A stretch of DNA of 64,000 bases from Actinomadura xylanilytica. Its GTDB lineage: Bacteria; Actinomycetota; Actinomycetes; Streptosporangiales; Streptosporangiaceae. Below the pieces are notes generated by a model that worked only from the letters and a program-made list of their open reading frames with translations, made no database searches and was not told the origin of the DNA. Below, in pieces: positions 7,889 through 16,091 of the stretch. Made by a program: the position numbers and the translations under genes. Where the stretch lies: NCBI RefSeq assembly GCF_030283145.1, contig NZ_JASNWE010000003.1, positions 930,001 through 994,000 on the forward strand, read 5' to 3'. Numbering within the stretch: the stretch's first letter is position 1; every line of letters begins with the position of its first letter.

Positions 7889-9091
7889 GTGCCTCGCACC
7901 GCACGCGACGTCGTATTCGTCGACGGCGTACGCACGCCGTTCGGCAAGGCGGGCCCGAAGGGCCTGTACGCGGAGACCCGCGCGGACGACCTGATCGTCC
8001 GCGCGATCCGCGAGCTGATGCGCCGCAACCCGTCCCTGCCGCCCGAGCGGGTGGACGAGGTCGCGATCGCCGCCACCACCCAGACCGGCGACCAGGGCCT
8101 GACCATCGGCCGGTCCGCCGCCGTGCTCGCCGGGCTGCCCAAGAGCGTCCCCGGGTACGCGATCGACCGGATGTGCGCGGGCGCGATGACCGCCGTGACC
8201 ACCGCGGGCGCCGGCATCTCGTTCGGCTCCTACGACGTGGTCGTCGCGGGCGGCGTCGAGCACATGGGCCGACACCCGATGGGCGAGGGCGTCGACCCGA
8301 ACCCGCGGTTCCTGGCCGACCGGCTGGTCGACCCGTCCGCGCTGGTCATGGGCTCGACCGCGGAGAACCTGCACGACCGGTTCCCCGAGATCACCAAGGA
8401 GCGCGCCGACGCGTACGCGGTGCGCAGCCAGCAGAAGCTGGCCGCCGCCTACGCCGCCGGACGGGTCCAGCCCGACCTGGTGCCGACCGCGATCCGGTCC
8501 GCCGACAAGGGCTGGGGCCTGGCCACCGAGGACGAGCCGCCGCGCCCCGGCACCACGCTGGAGAGCCTCGCCGCGCTGAAGACCCCGTTCCGCGTGCACG
8601 GCAACGTGACCGCGGGCAACGCCGCCGGCCTGAACGACGGCGCCACCGCGTGCCTGCTCGCCGCCGAGGACGTCGCCCGCGAGCTCGGGCTGACGCCCCG
8701 GATGCGGCTGGTGGACTTCTCCTTCGCCGGCGTGGAGCCCGAGGTGATGGGCGTCGGCCCGGTGCCGGCCACCGAGCGGCTGCTCAGCCGCAACGCGCTG
8801 ACCATGGACGACATCGGCCTGATCGAGATCAACGAGGCGTTCGCCGTCCAGGTGCTGGCCTTCCTGGAGCACTTCAAGATCGCCGACGACGACGCGCGGG
8901 TGAACCCGTGGGGCGGCGCGATCGCGGTCGGCCACCCGCTCGCCTCGTCCGGCGTGCGGCTGATGAACCAGCTCTCCCGGCTGTTCGAGGAGCGCGCGGA
9001 CGTCCGCTACGGCATCACCACGATGTGCGTCGGCATGGGCATGGGCGGCACCGTCCTCTGGGAGAACGTGAACTGGGAGGGGTCCAAGTGA
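7889..9091 (+). CDS. fadA: acetyl-CoA C-acyltransferase (3-ketoacyl-CoA thiolase)
   Basis: A 400-residue thiolase catalysing the last, CoA-dependent cleavage of fatty acid beta-oxidation. The nucleophile is C96 in DRMCAGAMTAV; the His-box NPWGGAIAVGHPLASSG and the C-terminal Cys in TTMCVGMGMGG complete the active site. Length is normal for FadA. The start is GTG at 7889 preceded by AGAAGGGACG. The stop overlaps the fadB start (GTGA), so the two subunits are translationally coupled and form the trifunctional complex. Confidence 0.96.
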   Translation: MPRTARDVVFVDGVRTPFGKAGPKGLYAETRADDLIVRAIRELMRRNPSLPPERVDEVAIAATTQTGDQGLTIGRSAAVLAGLPKSVPGYAIDRMCAGAMTAVTTAGAGISFGSYDVVVAGGVEHMGRHPMGEGVDPNPRFLADRLVDPSALVMGSTAENLHDRFPEITKERADAYAVRSQQKLAAAYAAGRVQPDLVPTAIRSADKGWGLATEDEPPRPGTTLESLAALKTPFRVHGNVTAGNAAGLNDGATACLLAAEDVARELGLTPRMRLVDFSFAGVEPEVMGVGPVPATERLLSRNALTMDDIGLIEINEAFAVQVLAFLEHFKIADDDARVNPWGGAIAVGHPLASSGVRLMNQLSRLFEERADVRYGITTMCVGMGMGGTVLWENVNWEGSK

Positions 9092-11199
9092 GCAGCGCGG
9101 AGACGTGGCGCTCGCTCCTGGCGAGCGAGAACCGCAGCCCGGACGAGGTGGTCACGCACGCCCGCGTCCGCGACGTGGAGCTGCCGCTCGGCGCGGGCCG
9201 GGCGGCGCTGATCACCCTCGACAACGGGCACGACCACACCAGACCCAGCACCTTCGGGCCGCGCGGCCTGCTCGCGCTGAACGACGCCCTCGACCAGGTC
9301 GCGGAGCGGGACGACATCGTCGCCGTGGCCGTGACCGGCAAGCCGTTCGTCTTCGCGGTCGGCGCGGACCTCAAGGGCGTCGCCGCCCTGGAGAACCGGG
9401 ACGAGGCCCGACTGATCGGCCGGCTCGGGCACGAGGTGTTCCGGCGGCTCGGCGAGCTCAAGGTCCCCTCGTTCGCCTACTACAACGGCGCGGCGATGGG
9501 CGGTGGCGTCGAGATTGGGCTGCACTGCACCTACCGCACCGTCTCGGCGGGCGTCCCGGCGTTCGCGCTGCCCGAGGCGTTCCTCGGGCTGGTGCCCGGC
9601 TGGGGCGGCACCTACCTGCTGCCCAACCTGATCGGCGCGGAGCGGGCGCTCAAGGTCATCATCGACAACCCGCTCGCGCAGAACCGGATGCTCAAGGGCC
9701 GGCAGGCGTACGAGCTCGGCATCGCCGACGCGATCTTCGACTCGGCCGACTTCCTGGAGGAGTCGCTCACCTGGACCGCGCGCGTCCTGACCGGCGCGCT
9801 GGCCGTCCGCCGCCCCGAGCCCGACAAGGGCAAGGGCTGGGACGACGCCGTCGCGATGGCGCGCTGGAACCTGGACGGCAGGCTGCACGGCGCGGCGCCC
9901 TCCTTCGTCCGCGCGCTCGACCTGGTCGCCGCGGCCAAGGACCGGACCCGCGACGAGGGCTTCGCCGCCGAGGACGAGGCGCTGGCCGACCTCATCATGA
10001 GCGACGAGCTGCGCGCCGGGCTCTACGCCTTCGACCTCACCCAGAAGCGCGCCAAGCGGCCCGCCGGCGCCCCCGACAAGGCGCTGGCCTGCCCGGTCAC
10101 CAAGGTCGGCGTCGTCGGCGCCGGGCTGATGGCGAGCCAGCTCGCGCTGCTGTTCGCGCGGCGCCTGGAGGTCCCGGTCGTGCTGACCGACCTCGACCGG
10201 GAGCGGCTGGACAAGGGCGTCGGGTCCGCGCACGGCGAGATCGGCAAGCTGCTCGCCAAGGGCCGGATCTCGGCCGACCAGGCCAACCGGCTCACGTCGC
10301 TGATCACCGGTTCGCTCACCAAGGACGCCTTCGCCGACGCCGACTTCGTGATCGAGGCCGTCTTCGAGGAGATGTCGGTCAAGCGGAAGGTGTTCGCCGA
10401 GGTCGAGGAGCACGTCTCGGCCGACTGCGTGCTGGCGACCAACACCTCCTCGCTGCCGGTCGGCGAGATGGCCGCCGGGCTGAGGCACCCCGAGCGGGTC
10501 GTCGGCTTCCACTTCTTCAACCCGGTCGCGGTGCTGCCGCTGCTGGAGATCGTCCGCGGCGGGCGGACCGACGACGCGACGCTGGCCACCGCGTTCGCCG
10601 TCGGCAAGCGGCTCAAGAAGTCGTGCGTGCTGGTCAAGGACGCCCCGGCGTTCGTGGCCAACCGGGTGCTGCTGCGGCTGCTGGCCGAGATCGTCCAGAC
10701 CGTGGACGAGGGCACGCCCATCGAGGTGGCCGAGCGCGCCGCGGCGCCGCTCGGGCTGCCGATGCCGCCGTTCGTGCTGATGGGCCTGGTCGGCCCGGCC
10801 ATCGCCCTGCACGTGAACCAGACGCTGCACGGCGCGTTCCCCGAGCGGTTCCCGCTGTCGGACAACCTGGCGAGGATGGTCGCGGCGGGCAAGACCGGGG
10901 TGTACCGGCCCGACTTCACCCTCGACCCCGAGGTGGTGGAGATCTTCTCCGGCGGGACCGCTCCGTCCACCGAGGAGCAGGTGCTGGCGCGCGCCCTGGA
11001 CGCGCTCGCCGAGGAGATCGGGATCATGCTGGACGAGGGCGTGGTCGCGGCGGCGCAGGACATCGACCTGTGCATGCTGCTCGGCGCCGGCTGGCCGTTC
11101 CACCTGGGCGGCATCACCCCGTACCTGGACCGGTCGGGCGTCGCCGAGAAGGTGACCGGCGCCCGCTTCCTCGAGCCGGGGGTCGCCTCCCTGCCCTGA
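9088..11199 (+). CDS. fadB: fused enoyl-CoA hydratase / 3-hydroxyacyl-CoA dehydrogenase
   Basis: A 703-residue multifunctional beta-oxidation subunit. The crotonase domain (~30-230) has an oxyanion-hole pattern (GKPFVFAVGADLKG, then NGAAMGGGVEIGLHC) and the acidic EAFLGLVPGWGGTY stretch. The NAD-binding domain starts ~residue 340 with GVVGAGLMASQLA, followed by ATNTSSLPVGEMA and VGFHFFNPVAVLPLLEIV. The C-terminal dehydrogenase domain has DAPAFVANRVLLRLLAE. Only GAGLMA replaces the usual GxGxMG, a conservative change. GTG at 9088 overlaps fadA. The same long frame is open upstream of this GTG but encodes nothing family-like. Confidence 0.95.
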   Translation: MSSAETWRSLLASENRSPDEVVTHARVRDVELPLGAGRAALITLDNGHDHTRPSTFGPRGLLALNDALDQVAERDDIVAVAVTGKPFVFAVGADLKGVAALENRDEARLIGRLGHEVFRRLGELKVPSFAYYNGAAMGGGVEIGLHCTYRTVSAGVPAFALPEAFLGLVPGWGGTYLLPNLIGAERALKVIIDNPLAQNRMLKGRQAYELGIADAIFDSADFLEESLTWTARVLTGALAVRRPEPDKGKGWDDAVAMARWNLDGRLHGAAPSFVRALDLVAAAKDRTRDEGFAAEDEALADLIMSDELRAGLYAFDLTQKRAKRPAGAPDKALACPVTKVGVVGAGLMASQLALLFARRLEVPVVLTDLDRERLDKGVGSAHGEIGKLLAKGRISADQANRLTSLITGSLTKDAFADADFVIEAVFEEMSVKRKVFAEVEEHVSADCVLATNTSSLPVGEMAAGLRHPERVVGFHFFNPVAVLPLLEIVRGGRTDDATLATAFAVGKRLKKSCVLVKDAPAFVANRVLLRLLAEIVQTVDEGTPIEVAERAAAPLGLPMPPFVLMGLVGPAIALHVNQTLHGAFPERFPLSDNLARMVAAGKTGVYRPDFTLDPEVVEIFSGGTAPSTEEQVLARALDALAEEIGIMLDEGVVAAAQDIDLCMLLGAGWPFHLGGITPYLDRSGVAEKVTGARFLEPGVASLP

Positions 11200-11210
11200 C
11201 AGCGGCACCG

Positions 11211-11250
11211 CCCGGTCCCGCGCGGCCGATGACGGCTGCGCGGGACCGGG
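11211..11250 (+). terminator. rho-independent-like hairpin after fadB
   Basis: CCCGGTCCCGCGC (11211-11223) and GCGCGGGACCGGG (11238-11250) form a perfect 13-bp stem 12 nt after the fadB stop. There is no U-run, as is usual in high-GC actinobacteria. Confidence 0.8.
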
Positions 11251-11407
11251 CAGCCGACGACCCTCCCGGCCCCGCGCGGCTCCGACGTCCCCCTTCAGGG
11301 GCGGAGGTTCCTCTTTTACCGGCATGATCCGGTCGGTCGCTGGTTTCGGCCGACCCGATCCGGTGATCACTCCTGCGACGGGCCGTCCCGGCCGGGAGGA
11401 GCGCCGA

Positions 11408-12904
11408 GTGAACCTGTTCCGCACCAAGTCGATCGAGCAGTCGATCGGGGACACCCGGGAATCGGCGCACCGGCTCCGCCGCGACCTGTCCGCGCTCGAC
11501 CTGGTCGTGTTCGGGGTCGGAGTGATCATCGGCACCGGCATCTTCGTGCTGACCGGGCAGGTGGCCAAGGACAAGGCCGGCCCGGCGGTCGCGATCTCGT
11601 TCGTCCTGGCCGCCGTCGTCTGCGGGCTGGCGGCGCTGTGCTATGCCGAGTTCGCCTCCACCGTGCCGGTCGCCGGGTCGGCCTACACCTTCGCCTACGC
11701 CACGCTCGGCGAGTTCCCCGCCTGGATCATCGGCTGGGACCTCATCCTGGAGCTGGCGCTCGGCTCCGCGGTCGTCGCGGTCGGCTGGTCCGGCTACGCC
11801 GCCTCGCTGCTGGACACCATCGGCCTGCCCCTCCCGGCCGCGTTCTCCGACCCGCCCGGCGAGGGCGGCGGCGTGGTCAACGTCCCGGCCGTCCTGCTCG
11901 TCGTGGCGGTCGCCGGCCTGCTGGTGCTGGGCGTCAAGATCTCCTCGCGGGTGAACGCGGTGATCGTGGCGATCAAGGTGTTCGTGGTGCTGCTGGTGAT
12001 CGTGGCCGGGCTGTTCCTCGTCAAGGGCGCCAACTACACCCCGTTCATCCCGCCGTCCCGGCCGAACCCGTCGGTGGAGGGCGCGGCGGCGCCGCTGATC
12101 CAGGTGCTGTTCGGGATCACCCCGGTCAGCTACGGCTGGCTCGGCATCTTCGCCGCCATCGCGATCGTCTTCTTCGCCTATATCGGCTTCGACGTCGTCG
12201 CCACCGCCGCCGAGGAGTCCCGCCGGCCGCAGCGCGACCTGCCGATCGGGCTGATCGGATCGCTGGTGGTCACCGCCGTGCTGTACGCCGCGGTCTCCCT
12301 GGTCGTGGTCGGGATGGAGGACTACCGCAGGCTCAGCGACGCCGCCCCGCTCGCCGACGCGTTCAAGGCCGCCGGGCACCCCGTGTTCGCCACCGTGATC
12401 AGCATCGGCGCGGTCGCCGGGCTGACCGCGGTGGTGCTGATCCTGCTGCTCGGCCAGAGCCGGATCTTCTTCGCGATGAGCCGGGACGGGATGCTGCCCG
12501 AGTGGCTGGCCGCCGTCCACCCGCGGTTCGGCACCCCCTACCGGTCCACGGTCCTCATGGGCGTCGTGGTGGCCGCGCTCGCCGGGTTCATCCCGCTCGC
12601 CAAGCTCGCCGAGCTGGTCAACATCGGCACCCTGTTCGCCTTCCTGACCGTCTCGATCGGCGTGCTGATCCTGCGCCGCACCCGTCCCGACCTGCCCCGC
12701 TCGTTCCGCACCCCGCTGGTCCCCTGGATCCCGATCCTGTCGGTGCTGGCCTGCCTGTTCGTGATGGTCAACCTGCCGGTGGAGACCTGGCTGCGGTTCC
12801 TGGCCTGGATGGCGATCGGCACGGTGATCTACTTCGGCTACGGGCACCGGCACAGCCACCTGCGCGCCCGGACGGCCCGGCGGGCGGCGCGCGACGCACC
12901 GTGA
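11408..12904 (+). CDS. APC-superfamily amino acid permease (CAT type)
   Basis: A 498-residue integral membrane protein with about 12 helices. The N-terminus has the APC hallmark DLVVFGVGVIIGTGIFVLTGQ (near residues 35-55) with the GTGIF unwound helix; later FAYIGFDVVATAAEESRRPQRDLP is the conserved loop and helix 6 region of cationic and related amino acid transporters. GTG at 11408 is preferred over the earlier ATG because GGGAGGAGC precedes it and the family begins MNLFRTKS-like. It is monocistronic between fadB and fprA. The exact amino acid is not predictable. Confidence 0.9.
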   Translation: MNLFRTKSIEQSIGDTRESAHRLRRDLSALDLVVFGVGVIIGTGIFVLTGQVAKDKAGPAVAISFVLAAVVCGLAALCYAEFASTVPVAGSAYTFAYATLGEFPAWIIGWDLILELALGSAVVAVGWSGYAASLLDTIGLPLPAAFSDPPGEGGGVVNVPAVLLVVAVAGLLVLGVKISSRVNAVIVAIKVFVVLLVIVAGLFLVKGANYTPFIPPSRPNPSVEGAAAPLIQVLFGITPVSYGWLGIFAAIAIVFFAYIGFDVVATAAEESRRPQRDLPIGLIGSLVVTAVLYAAVSLVVVGMEDYRRLSDAAPLADAFKAAGHPVFATVISIGAVAGLTAVVLILLLGQSRIFFAMSRDGMLPEWLAAVHPRFGTPYRSTVLMGVVVAALAGFIPLAKLAELVNIGTLFAFLTVSIGVLILRRTRPDLPRSFRTPLVPWIPILSVLACLFVMVNLPVETWLRFLAWMAIGTVIYFGYGHRHSHLRARTARRAARDAP

Positions 12905-12939
12905 CCTGACTCACTGTGTCCTTTTACCAAGGGCGTGGG

Positions 12940-12945
12940 CACAAT
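12940..12945 (+). promoter_or_regulatory. candidate -10 box of a leaderless fprA promoter
   Basis: CACAAT ends 7 nt before the ATG at 12953. The spacing fits a leaderless transcript and favours this ATG over the in-frame starts at 12935 and 12944. The -35 region is weak. Confidence 0.4.
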
Positions 12946-12952
12946 GGCCCCC

Positions 12953-14302
12953 ATGGCAGATCCTGTGCGCGTCGCGATCATCGGCTCCGGCCCCGCGGGC
13001 CTGTACGCGGCCGAGGCCCTGATCAAGCAGGCCGGGGACGAGGCCCAGGTGGACGTGTTCGACCGGCTGCCGACGCCGTACGGGCTGGTCCGGTACGGGG
13101 TGGCGCCCGACCACACGTCGATCAAGTCGATCGCCCGCTACCTCCAGAGGGTGCTGGAGCACCCCGCCGTCCGGTTCTTCGGCGGCGTCGAGCTCGGCCG
13201 CGACCTGACCCGCGCCGACCTGCTCTCCTGCTACGACGCGGTGATCTACTCCACCGGCGCGATGGTCGACCGGCGGCTCGGCGTGCCCGGCGAGGACCTG
13301 CCCGGCAGCATCGCCGCCACCGACTTCGTCAACTGGTACTGCGGGCACCCCGACGCCGCCGACCACCGGTTCGACCTGACCACCGAGGAGATCGCGGTCA
13401 TCGGCGTCGGCAACGTCGCCGTCGACGTGGTCCGGATCCTGGCCAAGACCGTCGATGAGCTGCGCGAGACCGACGTCCCCGAGCAGGTCCTGGAGGCGCT
13501 GTCGCACAGCCGCGTCCGCCGCGTCCACATGATCGGACGGCGCGGCCCGGCGCAGGCCAAGTTCACCACCAAGGAGGCCCGCGAGCTGGGCGAGCTGCCC
13601 GCCGCCGGGATCCACGTCCGCCCCGAGCACATGGACCTCGACCCGGCCAGCGCCGAGCTCGCCGAGACCGACCGGCACGTGCGCGGCAACATCAAGGTGC
13701 TGAACGGGTGGACCGGCGAGCCCGCCGGCGACCGGCCGCGCCGCATCGACGTGCACTTCTGGCGGGCGCCGGTCGAGATCCTCGGCACCGACCGGGTCGA
13801 GGGCCTGCGGCTGGAGCGGACCCGGCCGGACGAGACCGGCCGGGTGACCGGAACCGGCGAGTACGAGACGCTGCCGGTCGGCCTGGTGCTGCGCTCGGTC
13901 GGCTACAAGAGCGTCCCGCTGGACGGCGTCCCGTTCGACGAGCGGACCCATGTCGTGCCCAACGAGGGCGGCCGGATCAGCGGGCCGGGCGGCGTCCCGG
14001 TCCCCCGCGAGTACGTGGCCGGCTGGATCAAGCGCGGCCCGACCGGGGTCGTCGGCACCAACAAGTCCGACGCGGCCGAGACCGTCCGGAACCTGCTGGA
14101 GGACTTCGACCCCGGCGGGCCCCGGCCGGAGCGCACCGTCGAGGAACTGCTGAAGGCGCGCGGTCTCCCGGTCGTCACCTACGCCGACTGGCTCAACCTC
14201 GACGCCGCCGAGATCGCGCTCGCCCGCGCCCTCGACCGCGGCGAGCGGGTGAAGCTGGCCCGCTGGGACGCGATGCGCTCCGCCTACCACCCGTTTCACT
14301 AA
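12953..14302 (+). CDS. fprA: ferredoxin/adrenodoxin-type NADP+ reductase
   Basis: A 449-residue flavoprotein of the adrenodoxin reductase-like family (FprA), transferring electrons between NADPH and ferredoxins, often for cytochromes P450. The FAD site is IIGSGPAGLYAAEALIKQ at residues ~8-25, with YGLVRYGVAPDH soon after. The NADP domain shows VIGVGNVAVDVVRIL and the HMIGRRGPAQAKFT motif; the C-terminus has GWIKRGPTGVVGTNKSDA. All are intact. No ferredoxin or P450 gene is adjacent. The dispersed repeat begins 1 nt after the stop. Confidence 0.93.
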   Translation: MADPVRVAIIGSGPAGLYAAEALIKQAGDEAQVDVFDRLPTPYGLVRYGVAPDHTSIKSIARYLQRVLEHPAVRFFGGVELGRDLTRADLLSCYDAVIYSTGAMVDRRLGVPGEDLPGSIAATDFVNWYCGHPDAADHRFDLTTEEIAVIGVGNVAVDVVRILAKTVDELRETDVPEQVLEALSHSRVRRVHMIGRRGPAQAKFTTKEARELGELPAAGIHVRPEHMDLDPASAELAETDRHVRGNIKVLNGWTGEPAGDRPRRIDVHFWRAPVEILGTDRVEGLRLERTRPDETGRVTGTGEYETLPVGLVLRSVGYKSVPLDGVPFDERTHVVPNEGGRISGPGGVPVPREYVAGWIKRGPTGVVGTNKSDAAETVRNLLEDFDPGGPRPERTVEELLKARGLPVVTYADWLNLDAAEIALARALDRGERVKLARWDAMRSAYHPFH

Positions 14303-14303
14303 C

Positions 14304-14460
14304 GCCCGGCCCGGCGCCCTCGCCTGGCGGCTCGGGCGCCGACCGTGCTTGTGCGAGCACTGCATCGCTTCGCGATCTGGCCGGTGGGGCTCGCCTTCGG
14401 CTTCGCCTCACCGACCAGGTAACGCGCTCGCGTGAGGGCTTAGGCCCTTTTTGGACAGGC
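14304..14460 (+). repeat. dispersed repeat, copy A (inverted relative to 27.0 kb)
   Basis: About 150 bp here match, base for base over long stretches, the reverse complement of 27001-27155. Shared blocks include CTCGCCTGGCGGCTCGG, the hairpin ATCGCTTCGCGATCTGGCC, GGTGGGGCTCGCC and ATAACGCGCTCGCG/GTAACGCGCTCGCG. It starts immediately after the fprA stop and contains several small hairpins. This looks like a short non-autonomous interspersed element that could also act as a 3' end structure. Confidence 0.8.
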
Positions 14461-14523
14461 CCTGGCACCGCCCCGGGCGGAAGTCCGACGGTGGGCCCGC
14501 GGCATATCCCCGCCTCGAAAGCA

Positions 14524-14553
14524 GTGACGGGGACGGGACCCGGGCGCTACGGT
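14524..14553 (+). promoter_or_regulatory. candidate leaderless promoter
   Basis: GTGACG (14524-14529), an 18-bp spacer and TACGGT (14548-14553) precede the GTG at 14560 by 6 nt. This fits a sigma70-type promoter with transcription starting at the start codon. Confidence 0.5.
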
Positions 14554-14559
14554 GCGCGT

Positions 14560-14925
14560 GTGACCGGCGGTCCAGAACTGTACGGATTCCCCCCGCCCGG
14601 CATGCTGCCCGATCTCAGGTGGCTCGGCCCGGACTACGTCTCCGTGCTCGTCTACGACCTGACGCGGGGACTCCTGCGCCAGGACGCGGGCACGGCCGTG
14701 CTCGGCGTCCGCTGCGTGGGCGACCCCGATCTGCGCGCCTCGGTCGACCCGTCCGGCGTCATCCGCGCCCACGACGCCCACTTCCCGCTCCAGGTGTTCC
14801 TGCGGGACGGGGCCGGGCGGCCGTGGCGGCTGCGCGGCCGGTGGACCTACTCCGGCCGCGGCCTCGGCACCCCCGCCGCCTCGATCACGCACCACTGGCG
14901 GCTCCAGGCCGCCGAGGGCGGCTGA
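14560..14925 (+). CDS. hypothetical protein
   Basis: A 121-residue soluble protein, not recognised. It begins VTGGPELYGFPPPGMLPDLRW, has a hydrophobic strand VSVLVYDLTRGLL, and ends in GLGTPAASITHHWRLQAAEGG. No signal peptide, membrane segment or metal-binding cluster is visible. The start GTG is supported by the promoter-like boxes just upstream; the same frame is open far 5' through fprA and the repeat but is out of frame with fprA there. Codon use is typical of the region. Confidence 0.6.
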   Translation: MTGGPELYGFPPPGMLPDLRWLGPDYVSVLVYDLTRGLLRQDAGTAVLGVRCVGDPDLRASVDPSGVIRAHDAHFPLQVFLRDGAGRPWRLRGRWTYSGRGLGTPAASITHHWRLQAAEGG

Positions 14926-14937
14926 CCCGCCCCGGCG

Positions 14938-15732
14938 TCAGGTGCGCGCGGCGCGGGTCGCGCGGACGGCCCGCACACCGCAGGACCGCCCGTCGCCGGC
15001 GCGGTCGCCGGAGTACCGCGCGGCCACGGGTATCACCGCCGACATCGGCCCGGCCGCCAGCGGCGCCGCCGGGGCCGGCCGCCCGCACCGGCCGCCGCCC
15101 GGCACGGGCCGCACCGCCGCGGGCGCGGTCTCGCCGGCAGCCCGGGTGATCGGGCGCGGGGCGGGCGCGTCGTCGCGCGCCGAGCCCGGCGCCGGGCTCG
15201 CGTCCACGATGCTGGACTCGACCGAGAACGAGGCGCCCGCCCCGGCCCTGACCATCGCGGGGACGGTCAGGCCGCTGCTGGTCAGGTGCAGGTTGCGGAC
15301 GGTGATGTGGGCCGGGCCGCGCACCTCGAACAGGCTGCCGGCGATCTCCACGCCCTCCCACGCGACCGTGGCGCCCCGGCCGTCCACGGTGGTGTCGACG
15401 GTGGTCTCGGGCAGGACGGCGGAGGTGCCGTACCGCTCGGCCACCCGGTAGGTGCAACCCCGCGCCAGCTCGATGTCGCCGCCCTGACGCACCGCGGCCA
15501 CCAGGGCCGCGACGTCGCCCGCGCCGTTCGCGCACGGCAGCGCCGCCCGCGCGGCACCCGCCGCCCGCGTGGTCCCCGCGGTCCCCGCCGCCGTGGTCCC
15601 CGCGGTCTCCGCCGTGGCCGGCGCGGAACCAGATCCGGACACCGCCAGCCCCGCGGCCAGCACCAGCAGCCCCGGCGCGGCCAGTGCCGCCGTCCGCGCG
15701 GTCCCCGGGACCGCTCCCCGTCGTCGTCGCAT
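14938..15732 (-). CDS. secreted protein with beta-helix-like repeats
   Basis: A 264-residue exported protein: RRRR-type n-region then a hydrophobic core ALAAPGLLVLAAGLAVSG (~17-34), an Ala/Thr/Gly linker, and a folded part (~62-165) with CANGAGDVAALVAAVRQGGDIELARGC, then TTVDTTVDGRGATVAWEG, FEVRGPAHITVRNLHLTSS. This stepwise pattern with an early Cys pair resembles secreted right-handed beta-helix (pectate-lyase-like) proteins of actinomycetes. The C-terminal ~90 residues are Ala/Pro/Arg-rich and probably disordered. No catalytic residues can be assigned. Convergent with the upstream plus-strand gene. Confidence 0.6.
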   Translation of the reverse strand: MRRRRGAVPGTARTAALAAPGLLVLAAGLAVSGSGSAPATAETAGTTAAGTAGTTRAAGAARAALPCANGAGDVAALVAAVRQGGDIELARGCTYRVAERYGTSAVLPETTVDTTVDGRGATVAWEGVEIAGSLFEVRGPAHITVRNLHLTSSGLTVPAMVRAGAGASFSVESSIVDASPAPGSARDDAPAPRPITRAAGETAPAAVRPVPGGGRCGRPAPAAPLAAGPMSAVIPVAARYSGDRAGDGRSCGVRAVRATRAART

Positions 15733-16091
15733 GCTCGTTCACGCACCTTCCCCCGTACCGCCGGGCGCGCGGTTCACGCCCGGACGCGGTGGGCGCCTCC
15801 GCGCCCACCAGGGCGGCGGGACCCCGCAGGCGGAGACCGCGCCGGTGCGCACCGGGCCGCCCGCCGGTAACGTCGCCGCGATGGCCGCAGGGAAAACAGC
15901 GGACGCGCCAAGCCGCCCCGACGACCACTCAAAGCTACATTTACTCACTCTGAGTATTCACGGCGCGGCGTGCGGGTACGGACCGCCGTAGCGCCCCGAC
16001 GGAGCGCGGAGGCTCCGCGCCGCGCGGGGACGTACGGGCACCCCGGGCCGGACGGACGATCGATCGGGCGTCCGGCCCGGGGACCCCGGCG
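15733..16091. other. intergenic region between a secreted-protein gene and dxs
   Basis: No convincing gene lies here. An AT-richer patch at 15928-15960 contains TTACTCACTCTGAGTA (ACTCA-CTC-TGAGT inverted repeat) and may hold a promoter or operator for the secreted-protein gene. Near 15998-16020 GCGCGGAG-G-CTCCGCGC forms a small perfect hairpin, and the large dxs terminator follows at 16041. Confidence 0.5.
16041..16082 (-). terminator. dxs terminator hairpin
   Basis: CCCCGGGCCGGACG (16041-16054) pairs perfectly with CGTCCGGCCCGGGG (16069-16082), a 14-bp GC stem with a 14-nt loop, starting 9 nt past the dxs stop codon. Confidence 0.85.

Noticed and set aside
14193..14468. 91-codon minus-strand frame over the dispersed repeat
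   Set aside because: The same peptide-like pattern appears in the other repeat copy and follows from the repeat sequence, not from a gene.
15739..15948. 69-codon minus-strand frame in the dxs intergenic region
   Set aside because: Pro/Ala/Arg-rich without homology-like pattern; region is better explained as regulatory.
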